Assembly: GCA_019322815.1 (NCBI GenBank)
Contig: JAHWIB010000009.1
Span: 1-32,944 of the forward strand
DNA from: Candidatus Woesearchaeota archaeon
GTDB lineage: Archaea > Nanobdellota > Nanobdellia > Woesearchaeales > WJKL01
Length of the DNA: 32,944 bases
Direction of reading: 5' to 3'
Part shown: positions 16,062 through 24,296 of the stretch, one piece after another
How positions within the stretch are numbered: the stretch's first letter is position 1
How the letters are laid out: each line of letters begins with the position of its first letter
The notes under the pieces: generated by a model
Told to the model about the DNA's origin: nothing
What the model saw: the letters and a program-made list of their open reading frames with translations, nothing else
The model's database searches: none
Position numbers and translations under genes: made by a program

Positions 16062-16070
16062 TTTTTATAT
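16062..16070 (+). promoter_or_regulatory. TATA box for Nudix gene
   Basis: TTTTTATAT centred about 27 bases before ATG 16094; leaderless transcript predicted. Confidence 0.55.
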
Positions 16071-16093
16071 GACCAAAGTCAAATGTATATAAT

Positions 16094-16498
16094 ATGAAAA
16101 ATAAAAGACCCAGGTTAGGAAGCGCTGTAATTGTTGAAAAAGACTGCAAAATTTTATTAGGAAAAAGAAACAAGAAAAATGCTTTTGGCAAGTGGGTTAT
16201 TCCTGGCGGAGGAGTCAGATATGGAGAGACTATCAAAGAAGCTGCTGTCAGAGAGATAAAAGAAGAGACTAATCTAGATATCGAATTGGTTAAAGCAATT
16301 GGATTCAAGGAAATTATAAATCTGCCTGGTGATTATCACACAATTGTGTTTTTTCACCTGGCAAAGCCTAAAAATATGAATATAAAGGCAAATGAGGATA
16401 TCTCAGAGATAGGCTTCTTTACAATAGATGAGATCAAAAAACTAGACACAGTTGAAAGTGTTGAATGGGTATTGAGAAAAGCTGGGTTATGGAGATGA
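16094..16498 (+). CDS. Nudix hydrolase
   Basis: 134 residues, one Nudix domain. The box runs from Gly39 to Leu61: GGVRYGE, then REIKEETNL, with Glu45, Arg53, Glu54, Glu57 and Glu58 present as Mg ligands. The late Gly of the consensus (EExGU) is Asn60 here. WVIPGGG before the box is typical of the MutT/GDP-mannose mannosyl hydrolase-like group; a nucleoside-diphosphate-X substrate is likely but not definable. It is monocistronic and converges with the next gene, overlapping it by 12 bases. Confidence 0.88.
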   Translation: MKNKRPRLGSAVIVEKDCKILLGKRNKKNAFGKWVIPGGGVRYGETIKEAAVREIKEETNLDIELVKAIGFKEIINLPGDYHTIVFFHLAKPKNMNIKANEDISEIGFFTIDEIKKLDTVESVEWVLRKAGLWR

Positions 16499-16804
16499 AT
16501 TATTGTTTTCCTTGTATTCTTTAATCTTATCGATCATCTCTTTGAATGAAGGGTCATCTGTGTCGCAGAAGAATTTTCTGCAGGATTCTGGCCTGAAATT
16601 ATGTATATGGCACTTGCCGTCTTTAAGATAAATACAGCTTCCATCTTCTTTCTGTTTCAAAATATTAGCACCAACCATCTCTGCTTCTTCGAAATCAGGA
16701 ACAAACTCATCAAACATAGTCTCATATCTGCCTGATTTATACTCTTCTTCTGTCAGGTTTATCAAAAACAGCCTGCAGCAGACTCCACATTGTAAGCATT
16801 TCAT
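16487..16804 (-). CDS. YkgJ-type cysteine cluster protein
   Basis: 105 residues. CLQCGVCC (3-10) followed by GSC, GKC and RPESCRKFFC gives the Cys pattern of the YkgJ/UPF0153 family, which is thought to bind zinc or an iron-sulfur centre. The length is normal for the short archaeal members. Biochemical role is unknown. Its start is 27-28 bases from a symmetric TATA box shared with the divergent membrane protein gene. Confidence 0.85.
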   Translation of the reverse strand: MKCLQCGVCCRLFLINLTEEEYKSGRYETMFDEFVPDFEEAEMVGANILKQKEDGSCIYLKDGKCHIHNFRPESCRKFFCDTDDPSFKEMIDKIKEYKENNNSSP

Positions 16805-16827
16805 AGTGTAATCTTAAAATTATAACC

Positions 16828-16835
16828 TTTATAAA
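16828..16835. promoter_or_regulatory. Symmetric bidirectional TATA box
   Basis: TTTATAAA is a perfect palindrome, and its centre is 27.5 bases from both ATG 16859 (plus) and ATG 16804 (minus). Both genes would be leaderless and could share this single element. Confidence 0.55.
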
Positions 16836-16858
16836 TAACTTCCTTTTTTAGCCACTAT

Positions 16859-17356
16859 ATGGTATTAAAAATAAGCTTTGATGAGATTAACAAATCATTG
16901 AAATTTGCAGCTTTTATTGCTTTTGGGGTATTATTTGCTATCTCATTAGTTCAAATAATACTAACAGGAACTATATTCTGGCAGATTGTTGGTGTTATTA
17001 GCGGATTTATATTTATATTATTATTAGTGATGGTTTTAATAAAAGTATTAAGACCTTTAGTTAAAGCCATCAGAAAAAGAAGGCAGAGAAAAAGAAACAA
17101 AAAAGGATTTTTTGAATTGATCAAATCTCTTTTTGAGCATAATGCCTATTATAAGATTATGGCTATTATTTGGTTTATAGTTGTTTTAGTTGGATTAGAG
17201 ATAATGGCTAGATTCATTGGCTTGCTTGATGATCCAAATAGATATCAAGTATTAGCTAATTTTGGTTTTATGATCATAACAGTAAGCACTGCTTTATTTA
17301 TCTTGAATTTTGGCAGAATATTTAAGAAAAAGAGAAAAGTTAATCCTAAAAAATAA
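16859..17356 (+). CDS. Four-span membrane protein
   Basis: 165 residues with four hydrophobic spans at about 15-37, 40-63, 98-118 and 130-150, a strongly basic cytoplasmic loop between spans 2 and 3 (RKRRQRKRNKK) and a basic C-terminus (KKKRKVNPKK). No known transporter motif. It converges with the HemK-kinase gene with no spacer. Function unknown. Confidence 0.8.
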   Translation: MVLKISFDEINKSLKFAAFIAFGVLFAISLVQIILTGTIFWQIVGVISGFIFILLLVMVLIKVLRPLVKAIRKRRQRKRNKKGFFELIKSLFEHNAYYKIMAIIWFIVVLVGLEIMARFIGLLDDPNRYQVLANFGFMIITVSTALFILNFGRIFKKKRKVNPKK

Positions 17357-18529
17357 TCAATGCCATAATGCTTTAATTATTTCAATCACATTCTTGGCAG
17401 TCATTTTCTTTTTATATTCTTTTGCAAAATTCATCAATTGTTTTTTATTATATTTGAATCCTTTTTTTCTCAATAATCTTATCACATAATCTCTGCTGAG
17501 ATATTGGATAAATTGAGTAAGATTTTTAGGCTTTTTTGTCTTATGTGTTCTCTCAAAGTCAATCATTGTGACATTAAGCTTTTTGTCAATCAAGACATGC
17601 TTTAAAGGCCTGTGCATCTCTTCTTTGTTTATTTTTAATCTGTCCAAAATAAAGCACTGCTTCATTATCTCAATTAAAACTTTTTTAGATTTTGATTTGC
17701 TTGCTTTTTCTAGAAATAAAGGCAGGAATTCTCCTTCAACATAGTCATAAGCAAAATAATCTTTATCAACAAACCTGAATTTAGGGCCTATTCCATTTTT
17801 GTTCAGGACCTTCAGCCAGTCTGCCTCATTCTTCATTCTTCCAACTGCTTTTGATTCTGGTCTTTTTCTCTTGATTACGATTGTTTTATTTTTCCATTTG
17901 GCTTTATAGATCAATCCTCTATGGCCTTTTGCAATTTTTTTGACATTAGTAATCCCTTTTTTTTCTAATTCTTTCAAGAATTCTGATTTTTCAGCTAAAT
18001 AAACAAATAATGATTCAAAATCAAATGATTCTTCTGCAAGTTTTTGATAATTGAATACAGAGTTTTCTAGAATCTCATGCACTTTATCAACTTTTGTCAA
18101 TGTGCTGAATAGAACTAAGATTTTTCCTTCTGGATTAAGATAATTTGATGCTTCTGAAAAAAACCTTTCTAATATTTCATAGCCTTTTTTTCCTCCTGTT
18201 ATCTGCGTCTTTAACCATTTAGGCTCATCTTTTTTTTCCGGCAGATAAGGAGGATTGAATATAATAAGGTCAAATTTTTGTTTTTTTAATTTTTTGAACA
18301 GATCAGAATGAATAAATTTGATGTTTTTTAATCCAGCTGCTTTTTTCTTTGCATAATCCAACGCTTTCTTATTAACATCAACACCAGCAACATAGTCAGC
18401 TGCTTTAGCTGCTTCAATTGCCAGAATACCAGAGCCAGTGCCTACATCAAGTACTCTGCCTTGGGCATATCTTTTAACCTCTTTTAATATCAGGAATGTA
18501 TCTTCCCTTGGTTCATATATCTTGACCAT
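17357..18529 (-). CDS. HemK-like methyltransferase fused to COG2112-type kinase
   Basis: 390 residues, a two-domain fusion. Residues 1-180 are an N5-glutamine methyltransferase of the HemK/Mtq2 type: YEPREDTFLI (5-14), SAM loop DVGTGSG (28-34), catalytic NPPY (92-95). The likely target is a Gln of a release factor (family knowledge). Residues ~190-390 match the archaeal predicted Ser/Thr kinase family COG2112: KGHRGLIYKA, Lys220 in IVIK, HRPLKHV (306-312) replacing HRD...N, and MIDFER (323-327) at the DFG position. The missing catalytic Asp is, to my knowledge, characteristic of that family, so phosphotransfer is uncertain. Located 21 bases after the MATE gene, with its own TATA box. Confidence 0.85.
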   Translation of the reverse strand: MVKIYEPREDTFLILKEVKRYAQGRVLDVGTGSGILAIEAAKAADYVAGVDVNKKALDYAKKKAAGLKNIKFIHSDLFKKLKKQKFDLIIFNPPYLPEKKDEPKWLKTQITGGKKGYEILERFFSEASNYLNPEGKILVLFSTLTKVDKVHEILENSVFNYQKLAEESFDFESLFVYLAEKSEFLKELEKKGITNVKKIAKGHRGLIYKAKWKNKTIVIKRKRPESKAVGRMKNEADWLKVLNKNGIGPKFRFVDKDYFAYDYVEGEFLPLFLEKASKSKSKKVLIEIMKQCFILDRLKINKEEMHRPLKHVLIDKKLNVTMIDFERTHKTKKPKNLTQFIQYLSRDYVIRLLRKKGFKYNKKQLMNFAKEYKKKMTAKNVIEIIKALWH

Positions 18530-18550
18530 AGGAATGTAAGAATAATTGGA

Positions 18551-18559
18551 TTATTTAAG
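18551..18559 (-). promoter_or_regulatory. TATA box for HemK-kinase gene
   Basis: CTTAAATAA on the minus strand, centred 26 bases before ATG 18529, overlaps the stop codon of the MATE gene. Confidence 0.45.
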
Positions 18560-19897
18560 TGTTTCTTTCTTCCAAGTTCCCATTTTAAACCATATCATTG
18601 AAATTATTGAAGAAAAGAAAGTAGCTAATGCAGCACCAATCCAAACTCCATTTAACCCGAATCCAAGTGTAAAAGAAAATAGCAAAGCTAAAGGAATAGA
18701 AAAGATGAATAATCTTAATGCAGTCATCACTAAAGCAGGTGTTGCATGGCCTGCTCCCTGGAAAGCGCTTGCAATATTTATTGCGACTGCTGCAAATATA
18801 TAGATTGGGCTTAATATTCTTAGCAAATCAATACCATAACTAATCAATAATGCATCATTGCTGAAGATGCTGTATATAGGCCCTGGAAAAATAAATAATA
18901 ATACAGCAATAGGCAATACAAATATAGCTGAGATTTTGGCTGCTGCCCATACTGATCTTTCTGCTCTTGAAAATCTTTTAGCTCCGACATTCTGTCCAAC
19001 CATTGTGATGACAGCTGTTGCGATTCCTAATATAGGAAGTATTACCAGGCTTTCAACCCTGAAAGCAATTCCATAAGCAGCAATTGCAATCGGTCCAAAG
19101 AATGCAACAATCCTTGTTATGACCATTATTGCAAGACTCATCATGCTCTGGTTAATAGAGCTTGGAATACCTACTCTTAATATCTCTTTTATCAAGAATT
19201 TCCTGAATTTGAAATGTCTGGGCTTAATGCTTACTTTTGTGATAGAACTGAATATGAATCCCATCATTATAATCACAGCCAAAAATCTGCTGATTACTGT
19301 TGCTAAAGCAGCGCCATCTATACCTAATTCAGGGAATGGACCAATTCCAAATATCAATAAAGGGTCTAATATAATATTAAGAACAGTAGCAATCACCATG
19401 CCTATCATCGGAGTCTTCATATCACCTAATCCGCGCAGGATGCTGATTGCTGCTAATCCAATAAACATGAATAAGCTGAATCCAAATATCCACCTGCTGT
19501 AATTAGATGCTAATCCTATAACTTCTGGTGTTGCACCCATTAAAAAAAATAGTTTGTCTGCAAACAATAATCCAGATATGGTGAATAATATGGAAAGCAC
19601 TATTGCAATTATGAATGAGTGTTCAGCAGCATTATCTGCTTCTGCAACTCTTTCAGCTCCTATATATCTTGCAATCAAAGAGGTTGTGCCGATGCCTAAT
19701 CCTCCTCCTAATGCAAACATAAGGAATACAACAGGAAATACAATAGAAACAGCTGCGATTGCTTCTGGACCTAATCTTCCTACGAAGATTGTATCAACTA
19801 TATTAAATCCAACCTGAAGAAGCATAGCTATCATAGTAGGCCATGACAATGCTAAAATCGTTTTTGTTATATTTCCATTGATCAAATCTCTTGCCAT
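18551..19897 (-). CDS. MATE family efflux transporter
   Basis: 448 residues with about 12 hydrophobic segments in two repeated MatE halves; the N-half starts ITKTILALSWPTMIAMLLQ and the C-half IKEILRVGIPSSINQSM. NIVDTIFVGRLGP and GGLGIGTTSLIARYIGA are typical of the NorM/DinF-like group. These proteins export drugs or metabolites in exchange for Na+ or H+ across the cytoplasmic membrane; the substrate cannot be inferred. Length is normal. It is monocistronic or followed by the HemK-kinase gene. Confidence 0.92.
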   Translation of the reverse strand: MARDLINGNITKTILALSWPTMIAMLLQVGFNIVDTIFVGRLGPEAIAAVSIVFPVVFLMFALGGGLGIGTTSLIARYIGAERVAEADNAAEHSFIIAIVLSILFTISGLLFADKLFFLMGATPEVIGLASNYSRWIFGFSLFMFIGLAAISILRGLGDMKTPMIGMVIATVLNIILDPLLIFGIGPFPELGIDGAALATVISRFLAVIIMMGFIFSSITKVSIKPRHFKFRKFLIKEILRVGIPSSINQSMMSLAIMVITRIVAFFGPIAIAAYGIAFRVESLVILPILGIATAVITMVGQNVGAKRFSRAERSVWAAAKISAIFVLPIAVLLFIFPGPIYSIFSNDALLISYGIDLLRILSPIYIFAAVAINIASAFQGAGHATPALVMTALRLFIFSIPLALLFSFTLGFGLNGVWIGAALATFFSSIISMIWFKMGTWKKETLK

Positions 19898-19919
19898 TAA
19901 GAGAAAAATTTTATGATTG

Positions 19920-19929
19920 TTTATAAAAG
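19920..19929 (-). promoter_or_regulatory. TATA box for MATE gene
   Basis: CTTTTATAAA on the minus strand, centred about 28 bases before ATG 19897. Confidence 0.55.
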
Positions 19930-19948
19930 TTTGGATTGATACAAAAAC

Positions 19949-19958
19949 TTTTTATAAT
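19949..19958 (+). promoter_or_regulatory. TATA box for 19981 gene
   Basis: TTTTTATAAT centred about 27 bases before ATG 19981; leaderless transcript predicted. Confidence 0.55.
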
Positions 19959-19980
19959 ACTCAAATAAAGTTATAATAAT

Positions 19981-20346
19981 ATGTCAAGAGAGGTTTTGCA
20001 AAATAGAGGGATTTTAGCTGCTGCATTGTTGTCTCAAAAAAAACTCTCAGATATTCTGGATGAACCTGATGTAGAAAAAAGGCATGATCAATTGAGAGCA
20101 TCAAAAGATGCTTTACAAGTTACAAGAAATTATATAAAATATTGTGAAAATAATTTTCTTCCTGTGCTTAAATCTTTGTATGATACTTATGAAAGATTAA
20201 AAAAAGAATTAGGAAAAAATTATCCAGGTGATGCAGAAGTTCTTGCTCTATTAGGACTTAAACCTAAAGAACCTGCAGATTCAATACCTCAAGAATTTGA
20301 ATGTACATATGGACCAGATACAATAACTATCAAGCTGAAGCAGTAA
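19981..20346 (+). CDS. Small helical hypothetical protein
   Basis: 121 residues; residues ~1-85 are helical with heptad-like spacing and ~100-121 are strand-like (FECTYGPDTITIKLK). No membrane span or recognised motif. It has a well-placed TATA box and converges with the radical-SAM gene, overlapping it by 17 bases. Function unknown. Confidence 0.75.
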   Translation: MSREVLQNRGILAAALLSQKKLSDILDEPDVEKRHDQLRASKDALQVTRNYIKYCENNFLPVLKSLYDTYERLKKELGKNYPGDAEVLALLGLKPKEPADSIPQEFECTYGPDTITIKLKQ

Positions 20347-21421
20347 ACTCATTCAGCATTTTCTGTCTTTTTCCATCAATCTCTATAAATGGCTTAGCTC
20401 GTTTAACCCATCCTCCTAATTTATGCAGGTCTTCATATCTTTTAATCTTTGATTTATTTGCAGTAATCTTCTTAGCTGTCTTTGGTCCAATACCTGGAAT
20501 CCTTATTAATTCTTTATAAGAAGCCTGGTTTATATCTAATGCTCCTTCAAAATTTGCTTTAGCTAATGCTAATTTAGGGTCTTCATTTGGCAGCATTCCA
20601 TCTTTCATAACTAAATCAAATTCCTTTAATTTGTATCCATAACATCTTCTTAAGAAATCAATATTATACAAATGATTCTGTCTTGAAAGAGGTTCTGCTT
20701 TTTCATCTTCTAAAGGGGTTCCTTGAACTGGTTTGAACCCAGAGAAATAGATTCTTTTTAGATTAAGTTTATCATATTCCCAATCACACATCTTTAAGAT
20801 ATCTTTGTCTGTAGATAAATTGTTTATAATCATCTGTGTTGTCTGGTTCTTTGTAAGCCTTGAAATCCATGCCTGCCTTCTCAATATATCAACCTTATAA
20901 TCTTTGCAAGAGGATAATTCATTTAAAACACCTTTATTTGGGGCTTCAAGATTAATGCTCATTCTTGTCGAGACTTTTGAAGCTTGTTTAATCAGTTCAT
21001 AGGATGTGCCTGGCAGAATCTTGAAATGGATATAACCTTTAAATTTGTAGTCAAATCTTAGTTTGAAAACAGTTTCAAGCATTTTTTCTGTAACAGTGTC
21101 TGGATCTTTTGAAATCCCAGAGCTTAGGAACAAGCCTTCTACTCTAAGGGTTTTATGAAGATGGATAAACAAAGAAGCTAATTCATCTGGCTTGTAAGAT
21201 GCCTTCTTTTTTCTGCAGCCAGAGGCATTTCCGCAATATTTGCAGTCAAATTTGCAGGAATTGTCCATAAGTGTCTTGAATAATCTGCATGTCTTGTGCT
21301 CTGCTTTTGCATGATATATGCCTCCTAAGCCAGAATTAACTTTTACTTCGCAGGCTTTAGGCCCGCAGCTGTCATATTCTCCTGAATGTGTAAGAATCTT
21401 GGCTTTTTCTAAGATATCCAT
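20330..21421 (-). CDS. Radical SAM protein with helix-hairpin-helix
   Basis: 363 residues. The radical SAM cluster motif is CKFDCKYC (Cys56, Cys60, Cys63), followed by GLFLSSGI and later SAM-barrel segments. The C-terminal ~75 residues carry a helix-hairpin-helix (IRIPGIGPKTAKKI), a DNA-binding element. This architecture matches the COG4277 family annotated as putative DNA modification or repair radical SAM protein; the reaction is unknown. Length is close to the family norm. An extra Cys set (CGPKAC, HKTC) precedes the cluster motif and could bind a second centre (inference). Confidence 0.9.
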   Translation of the reverse strand: MDILEKAKILTHSGEYDSCGPKACEVKVNSGLGGIYHAKAEHKTCRLFKTLMDNSCKFDCKYCGNASGCRKKKASYKPDELASLFIHLHKTLRVEGLFLSSGISKDPDTVTEKMLETVFKLRFDYKFKGYIHFKILPGTSYELIKQASKVSTRMSINLEAPNKGVLNELSSCKDYKVDILRRQAWISRLTKNQTTQMIINNLSTDKDILKMCDWEYDKLNLKRIYFSGFKPVQGTPLEDEKAEPLSRQNHLYNIDFLRRCYGYKLKEFDLVMKDGMLPNEDPKLALAKANFEGALDINQASYKELIRIPGIGPKTAKKITANKSKIKRYEDLHKLGGWVKRAKPFIEIDGKRQKMLNEFTASA

Positions 21422-21442
21422 AGAAATAAGATAATTTAATTA

Positions 21443-21451
21443 TTTATATAC
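21443..21451 (-). promoter_or_regulatory. TATA box for radical SAM gene
   Basis: GTATATAAA on the minus strand centred about 25 bases before ATG 21421. Confidence 0.55.
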
Positions 21452-21490
21452 TCTGTGCCTAAATGTCCAGTGGTTTAAAAACCCAAACCC

Positions 21491-21500
21491 TTTTATAATA
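21491..21500 (+). promoter_or_regulatory. TATA box for FKBP gene
   Basis: TTTTATAATA lies about 85 bases before ATG 21581, so this gene would have a leader of roughly 60 bases ending in a GGAGTTGAT ribosome binding site. Confidence 0.45.
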
Positions 21501-21580
21501 TTGGGCAATAATAAACTTAAAAATCGTTGAAATGGGTTTCTTTTTATGCTTATTTTTTCGATAAAAATGGAGTTGATATT

Positions 21581-22015
21581 ATGTCTAAGGTTAAGAAAGG
21601 AGATAAGATAAAAGTTGATTATACTGGAAAATTAGATGATGGCACTGTTTTTGATACTTCTGAAGGCAAAGCACCATTAGAATTTGAAGCAGGTGCTGGC
21701 AAAATAATAAAAGGATTTGATAACGCTGTTATGGGAATGGAAGTAGGAGAAGAAAAAGAAGTTAAAATAGAACCAAAAGATGCTTATGGAGATCCTAATC
21801 CTAATATGATGAAAAAGATTCCAAGGGATAAATTACCACCTGAACCTGCTCCAAAAGAGGGTATGATGCTTGCGTTAAAGACGCCTGATGGAAAACAGTT
21901 TCCAGCAAAAATAACTGAAGTCAATGACAAAGAGATAACAATTGACCTAAATCATCCATTAGCTGGAAAGACCTTGAATTTTAAAATCAAAGTAGTAGAT
22001 ATTACTGCTTCTTAA
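21581..22015 (+). CDS. FKBP-type peptidyl-prolyl isomerase, SlyD-like
   Basis: 144 residues from ATG 21581, supported by GGAGTTGAT at 21569-21577; an in-frame TTG at 21527 would add a non-homologous N-terminus. Residues 1-68 and ~118-144 are the FKBP barrel (VDYTGKLDDGTVFDTS, FEAGAGKIIKGFDNAVMGM, DLNHPLAGKTLNF). Residues ~69-117 are the insert-in-flap chaperone domain typical of SlyD and archaeal short FKBPs. It catalyses prolyl cis-trans isomerisation and assists folding in the cytoplasm. An oligo-T terminator follows. Confidence 0.93.
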   Translation: MSKVKKGDKIKVDYTGKLDDGTVFDTSEGKAPLEFEAGAGKIIKGFDNAVMGMEVGEEKEVKIEPKDAYGDPNPNMMKKIPRDKLPPEPAPKEGMMLALKTPDGKQFPAKITEVNDKEITIDLNHPLAGKTLNFKIKVVDITAS

Positions 22016-22028
22016 TTTTTTTATTTTT
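22016..22028 (+). terminator. Oligo-T terminator after FKBP
   Basis: Two T runs (7 and 5) directly follow the FKBP stop codon, typical of archaeal termination. Confidence 0.55.
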
Positions 22029-22043
22029 AATAAAACGAAAGTA

Positions 22044-22052
22044 ATTTATATT
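22044..22052 (+). promoter_or_regulatory. TATA box for glycosidase gene
   Basis: ATTTATATT centred 26 bases before ATG 22074; leaderless transcript predicted. Confidence 0.55.
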
Positions 22053-22073
22053 CCATTTACCAATTTCTTAAAA

Positions 22074-23165
22074 ATGATTGATGAATGCTATGAAAAAGCA
22101 AAAGAGGTAATAAGGCAGTGCTCTACTAAGCATGGCTTATTTGCTTCTGCAGGAAAAAGAGGATACAATGCAATATGGGCAAGAGACAGCATGATTTCTT
22201 TGATAGGAGCAAGCTTGGTTAAGGAGTTCAAAGACCAGTTTAAAAAAAGTTTAATAACATTAGGAGATCATCAAAGCAAAAAAGGCCAAATTCCTAATGC
22301 TGTTGATAAATGGAGCGAAAGAAAGCCTCATGTTGATTTTGCATCAATTGATTCAAGCTTATGGTATATTATTGGCCATTATATTTACAGTATAAGATAT
22401 AATGATCATTCTTTGTTCAAGAAATACAGAATATCAATTGAAAAGGCGCTATTCTGGCTAAGCTGCTGGGACATGGGCGAGAATGGGCTGTTAGAGCAGC
22501 TGCCTACAACAGACTGGCAGGATGCTTTTCCTCATAAATACGGCCAGACAATAAATACGCAGGCATTATATTATAAAGCTCTATCTCTAGCTGGTGAAAA
22601 AAAAGAAGCAAATAAACTAAAATTTATGGTAAATGAACATGAAGAAACAAAATTATGGAATGAAAATTTTTATTTCTCTTACAGATGGAAAAACCATAAT
22701 AAATATAAAGAAGTTGGCGATTGGTTTGATTCTTTAGGAAGTTTATTGGCAATTATTTTTGATCTAGCTGATAAAAAAAGAGCAGAAAAAATTGTTTCTT
22801 ATATAGAAAAAAATAAAATAGATATGCCTTATCCTGTTAAAGCAATCTATCCTCCTATTAAGAAAGGAACAAAAGAGTGGCAGGATTATTTTGAAGACTG
22901 CGATGCAAGAGAACCTTATCATTATCTGAATGGTGGGATATGGACTTATATAGGAGGATTTTATGTATTAAGCTTAATCAAATTAAAAAAATTCAAAAAA
23001 GCAGAAGAAGCATTGAAGAAGATTGCGAAAGCCAATATAGAAGGAAATTTTCCTGAGTGGATCAATCCTTTGACAAAAGAGTCTCATGGAGACCTGCAGG
23101 CATGGAATGCCGGACTTTATATTTTGGCGTATGAATCTTTAAAGAAGAAGAAGGTCTTATTTTAA
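22074..23165 (+). CDS. Six-hairpin glycosidase (GDE/GH100-like)
   Basis: 363 residues, no signal peptide, so cytoplasmic. The sequence follows the (alpha/alpha)6 glycosidase pattern shared by amylo-alpha-1,6-glucosidase and neutral invertase-like enzymes: YNAIWARDSMISLIGA (31-46), GQIPNAV (71-77), DFASIDSSLWYIIGHY (88-103), ENGLLEQLPTTDWQDA around 135-150 and ADLQAWNAG-like HGDLQAWNAG near the end. The WARD Asp and the TDW Asp are plausible active-site acids by family analogy. The substrate, an alpha-glucan or oligosaccharide, is not definable. The 3' end overlaps the glycosyltransferase by 9 bases, convergently. Confidence 0.8.
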   Translation: MIDECYEKAKEVIRQCSTKHGLFASAGKRGYNAIWARDSMISLIGASLVKEFKDQFKKSLITLGDHQSKKGQIPNAVDKWSERKPHVDFASIDSSLWYIIGHYIYSIRYNDHSLFKKYRISIEKALFWLSCWDMGENGLLEQLPTTDWQDAFPHKYGQTINTQALYYKALSLAGEKKEANKLKFMVNEHEETKLWNENFYFSYRWKNHNKYKEVGDWFDSLGSLLAIIFDLADKKRAEKIVSYIEKNKIDMPYPVKAIYPPIKKGTKEWQDYFEDCDAREPYHYLNGGIWTYIGGFYVLSLIKLKKFKKAEEALKKIAKANIEGNFPEWINPLTKESHGDLQAWNAGLYILAYESLKKKKVLF

Positions 23166-24296
23166 ATCTAATTTTTCTTTTGTTATATCCACCATCTTTT
23201 TTGAGATATCCCTGTAATCAAGATTTTTAACTGCATGCTCCCTTGCCTGTTTTCCCATCTTTTCTCTTATCTTGTCATCTGTCAGCAGTTTTAAAGTATA
23301 TTTCTTTAGATCCTCTACATCTGCCCTATATGCAAATGTCTTTGGCTCTTTAAATTTTATAATATCCTGCTTTTCAAAACCCATTGAAGGATAGACCCAT
23401 TCCTGGCTTAATTTGATCTCTTCAGCAACTTTAGCAAGAAAACCTGTTTTTTTGTGGACTATTGTTTCAGAAGGCCCCATCTTATTGATTGATATGACAG
23501 GCCTGCCGCAGGCCATTGCTTCAACCTGAATCATGCCAAATCCCTCTAGTCTTGAAGGAGCAGCATAAATATCTGTTGCATTCAGCATATGGATCATAAA
23601 CTCCTGGCTAAAGCCGTCGTTTATAAAAATAACCTTGTCTTTTATCCCTAATTTTTCAGCCAGCTCCAGCTCCCTCTTTCTCCAGCTGTTTGCACAGTCG
23701 CTTGGCCATGATTTGCATATATATTTCCAGTCCTTAAATTCCTTGTTAACTTCTGCAAGAGCCATTATCATCTCCTGAGCCCCTTTTGAGGTTGTGTCCC
23801 CTCCTATTGTCAGTATCATCTTTTCATTTTCTTTAACACCAAACAGCTCCCTGATTGCATTGTTATTTTCAGGATTATCTACAGGCCTAAATCTTTCTGT
23901 ATCTATCCCAATATGCATAGGAATTATCTTGCTGATATCAACGCCGTCTCTCTTGTATATCTGCCTCACCCATTCGCTTGTTGTGAACATCAGGTCAAGT
24001 TTATTAAATTCATCCTGGTAATTTGCAACCCACCCATCTGAATTAAACCATGGGACAGGCTTTATTCCATGCTTCAAAGGCTCTTTAATAATATGAGGGA
24101 CATTTCCCCAGAATCCAATGCCATAAACTACATCAGGCTTCAGATGCTTAAGATAAAAGATTTTTTGCATGCTGTCCCTGAAATGGCAGGGAATAGCTGC
24201 TTCTCCAGAATTCAAAATACCTTTGTAAAGCATGTCTCCTTGGAGACTTTGTCCGTCTGGTTCAGGCGGATACGCATAAAGCACAAGACATTTCAT
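23157..24296 (-). CDS. GT4-type glycosyltransferase
   Basis: 379 residues from ATG 24296, fixed by the ATGA overlap with the upstream deacetylase stop; an in-frame start at 24338 would overlap that gene more. It has a GT-B fold: the N-half contains VPWFNSDGW (81-89), the C-half contains ILTIGGDTTSKG (161-172) and the donor-binding RLEGFGMIQVEAMACGRPVI (249-268) with the E-x7-E pair Glu251/Glu259. It transfers a sugar from a nucleotide donor, probably in glycan or glycolipid synthesis; acceptor unknown. Third gene of the ROK-deacetylase-glycosyltransferase operon. Confidence 0.9.
   Translation of the reverse strand: MKCLVLYAYPPEPDGQSLQGDMLYKGILNSGEAAIPCHFRDSMQKIFYLKHLKPDVVYGIGFWGNVPHIIKEPLKHGIKPVPWFNSDGWVANYQDEFNKLDLMFTTSEWVRQIYKRDGVDISKIIPMHIGIDTERFRPVDNPENNNAIRELFGVKENEKMILTIGGDTTSKGAQEMIMALAEVNKEFKDWKYICKSWPSDCANSWRKRELELAEKLGIKDKVIFINDGFSQEFMIHMLNATDIYAAPSRLEGFGMIQVEAMACGRPVISINKMGPSETIVHKKTGFLAKVAEEIKLSQEWVYPSMGFEKQDIIKFKEPKTFAYRADVEDLKKYTLKLLTDDKIREKMGKQAREHAVKNLDYRDISKKMVDITKEKLDLK

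Noticed and set aside
15369..16094. tRNA or tRNA-like gene in the regulatory gaps
   Set aside because: No T-loop GTTCRANNC motif or cloverleaf with a 7-bp acceptor on either strand; the GC-rich patch fits a leader RNA better.
18546..19817. Several plus-strand open frames across the MATE gene
   Set aside because: They are antisense to a clear 12-span transporter and lack start signals.
21527..21580. N-terminal extension of the FKBP from a TTG start
   Set aside because: The extension is not FKBP-like and a good SD precedes ATG 21581.
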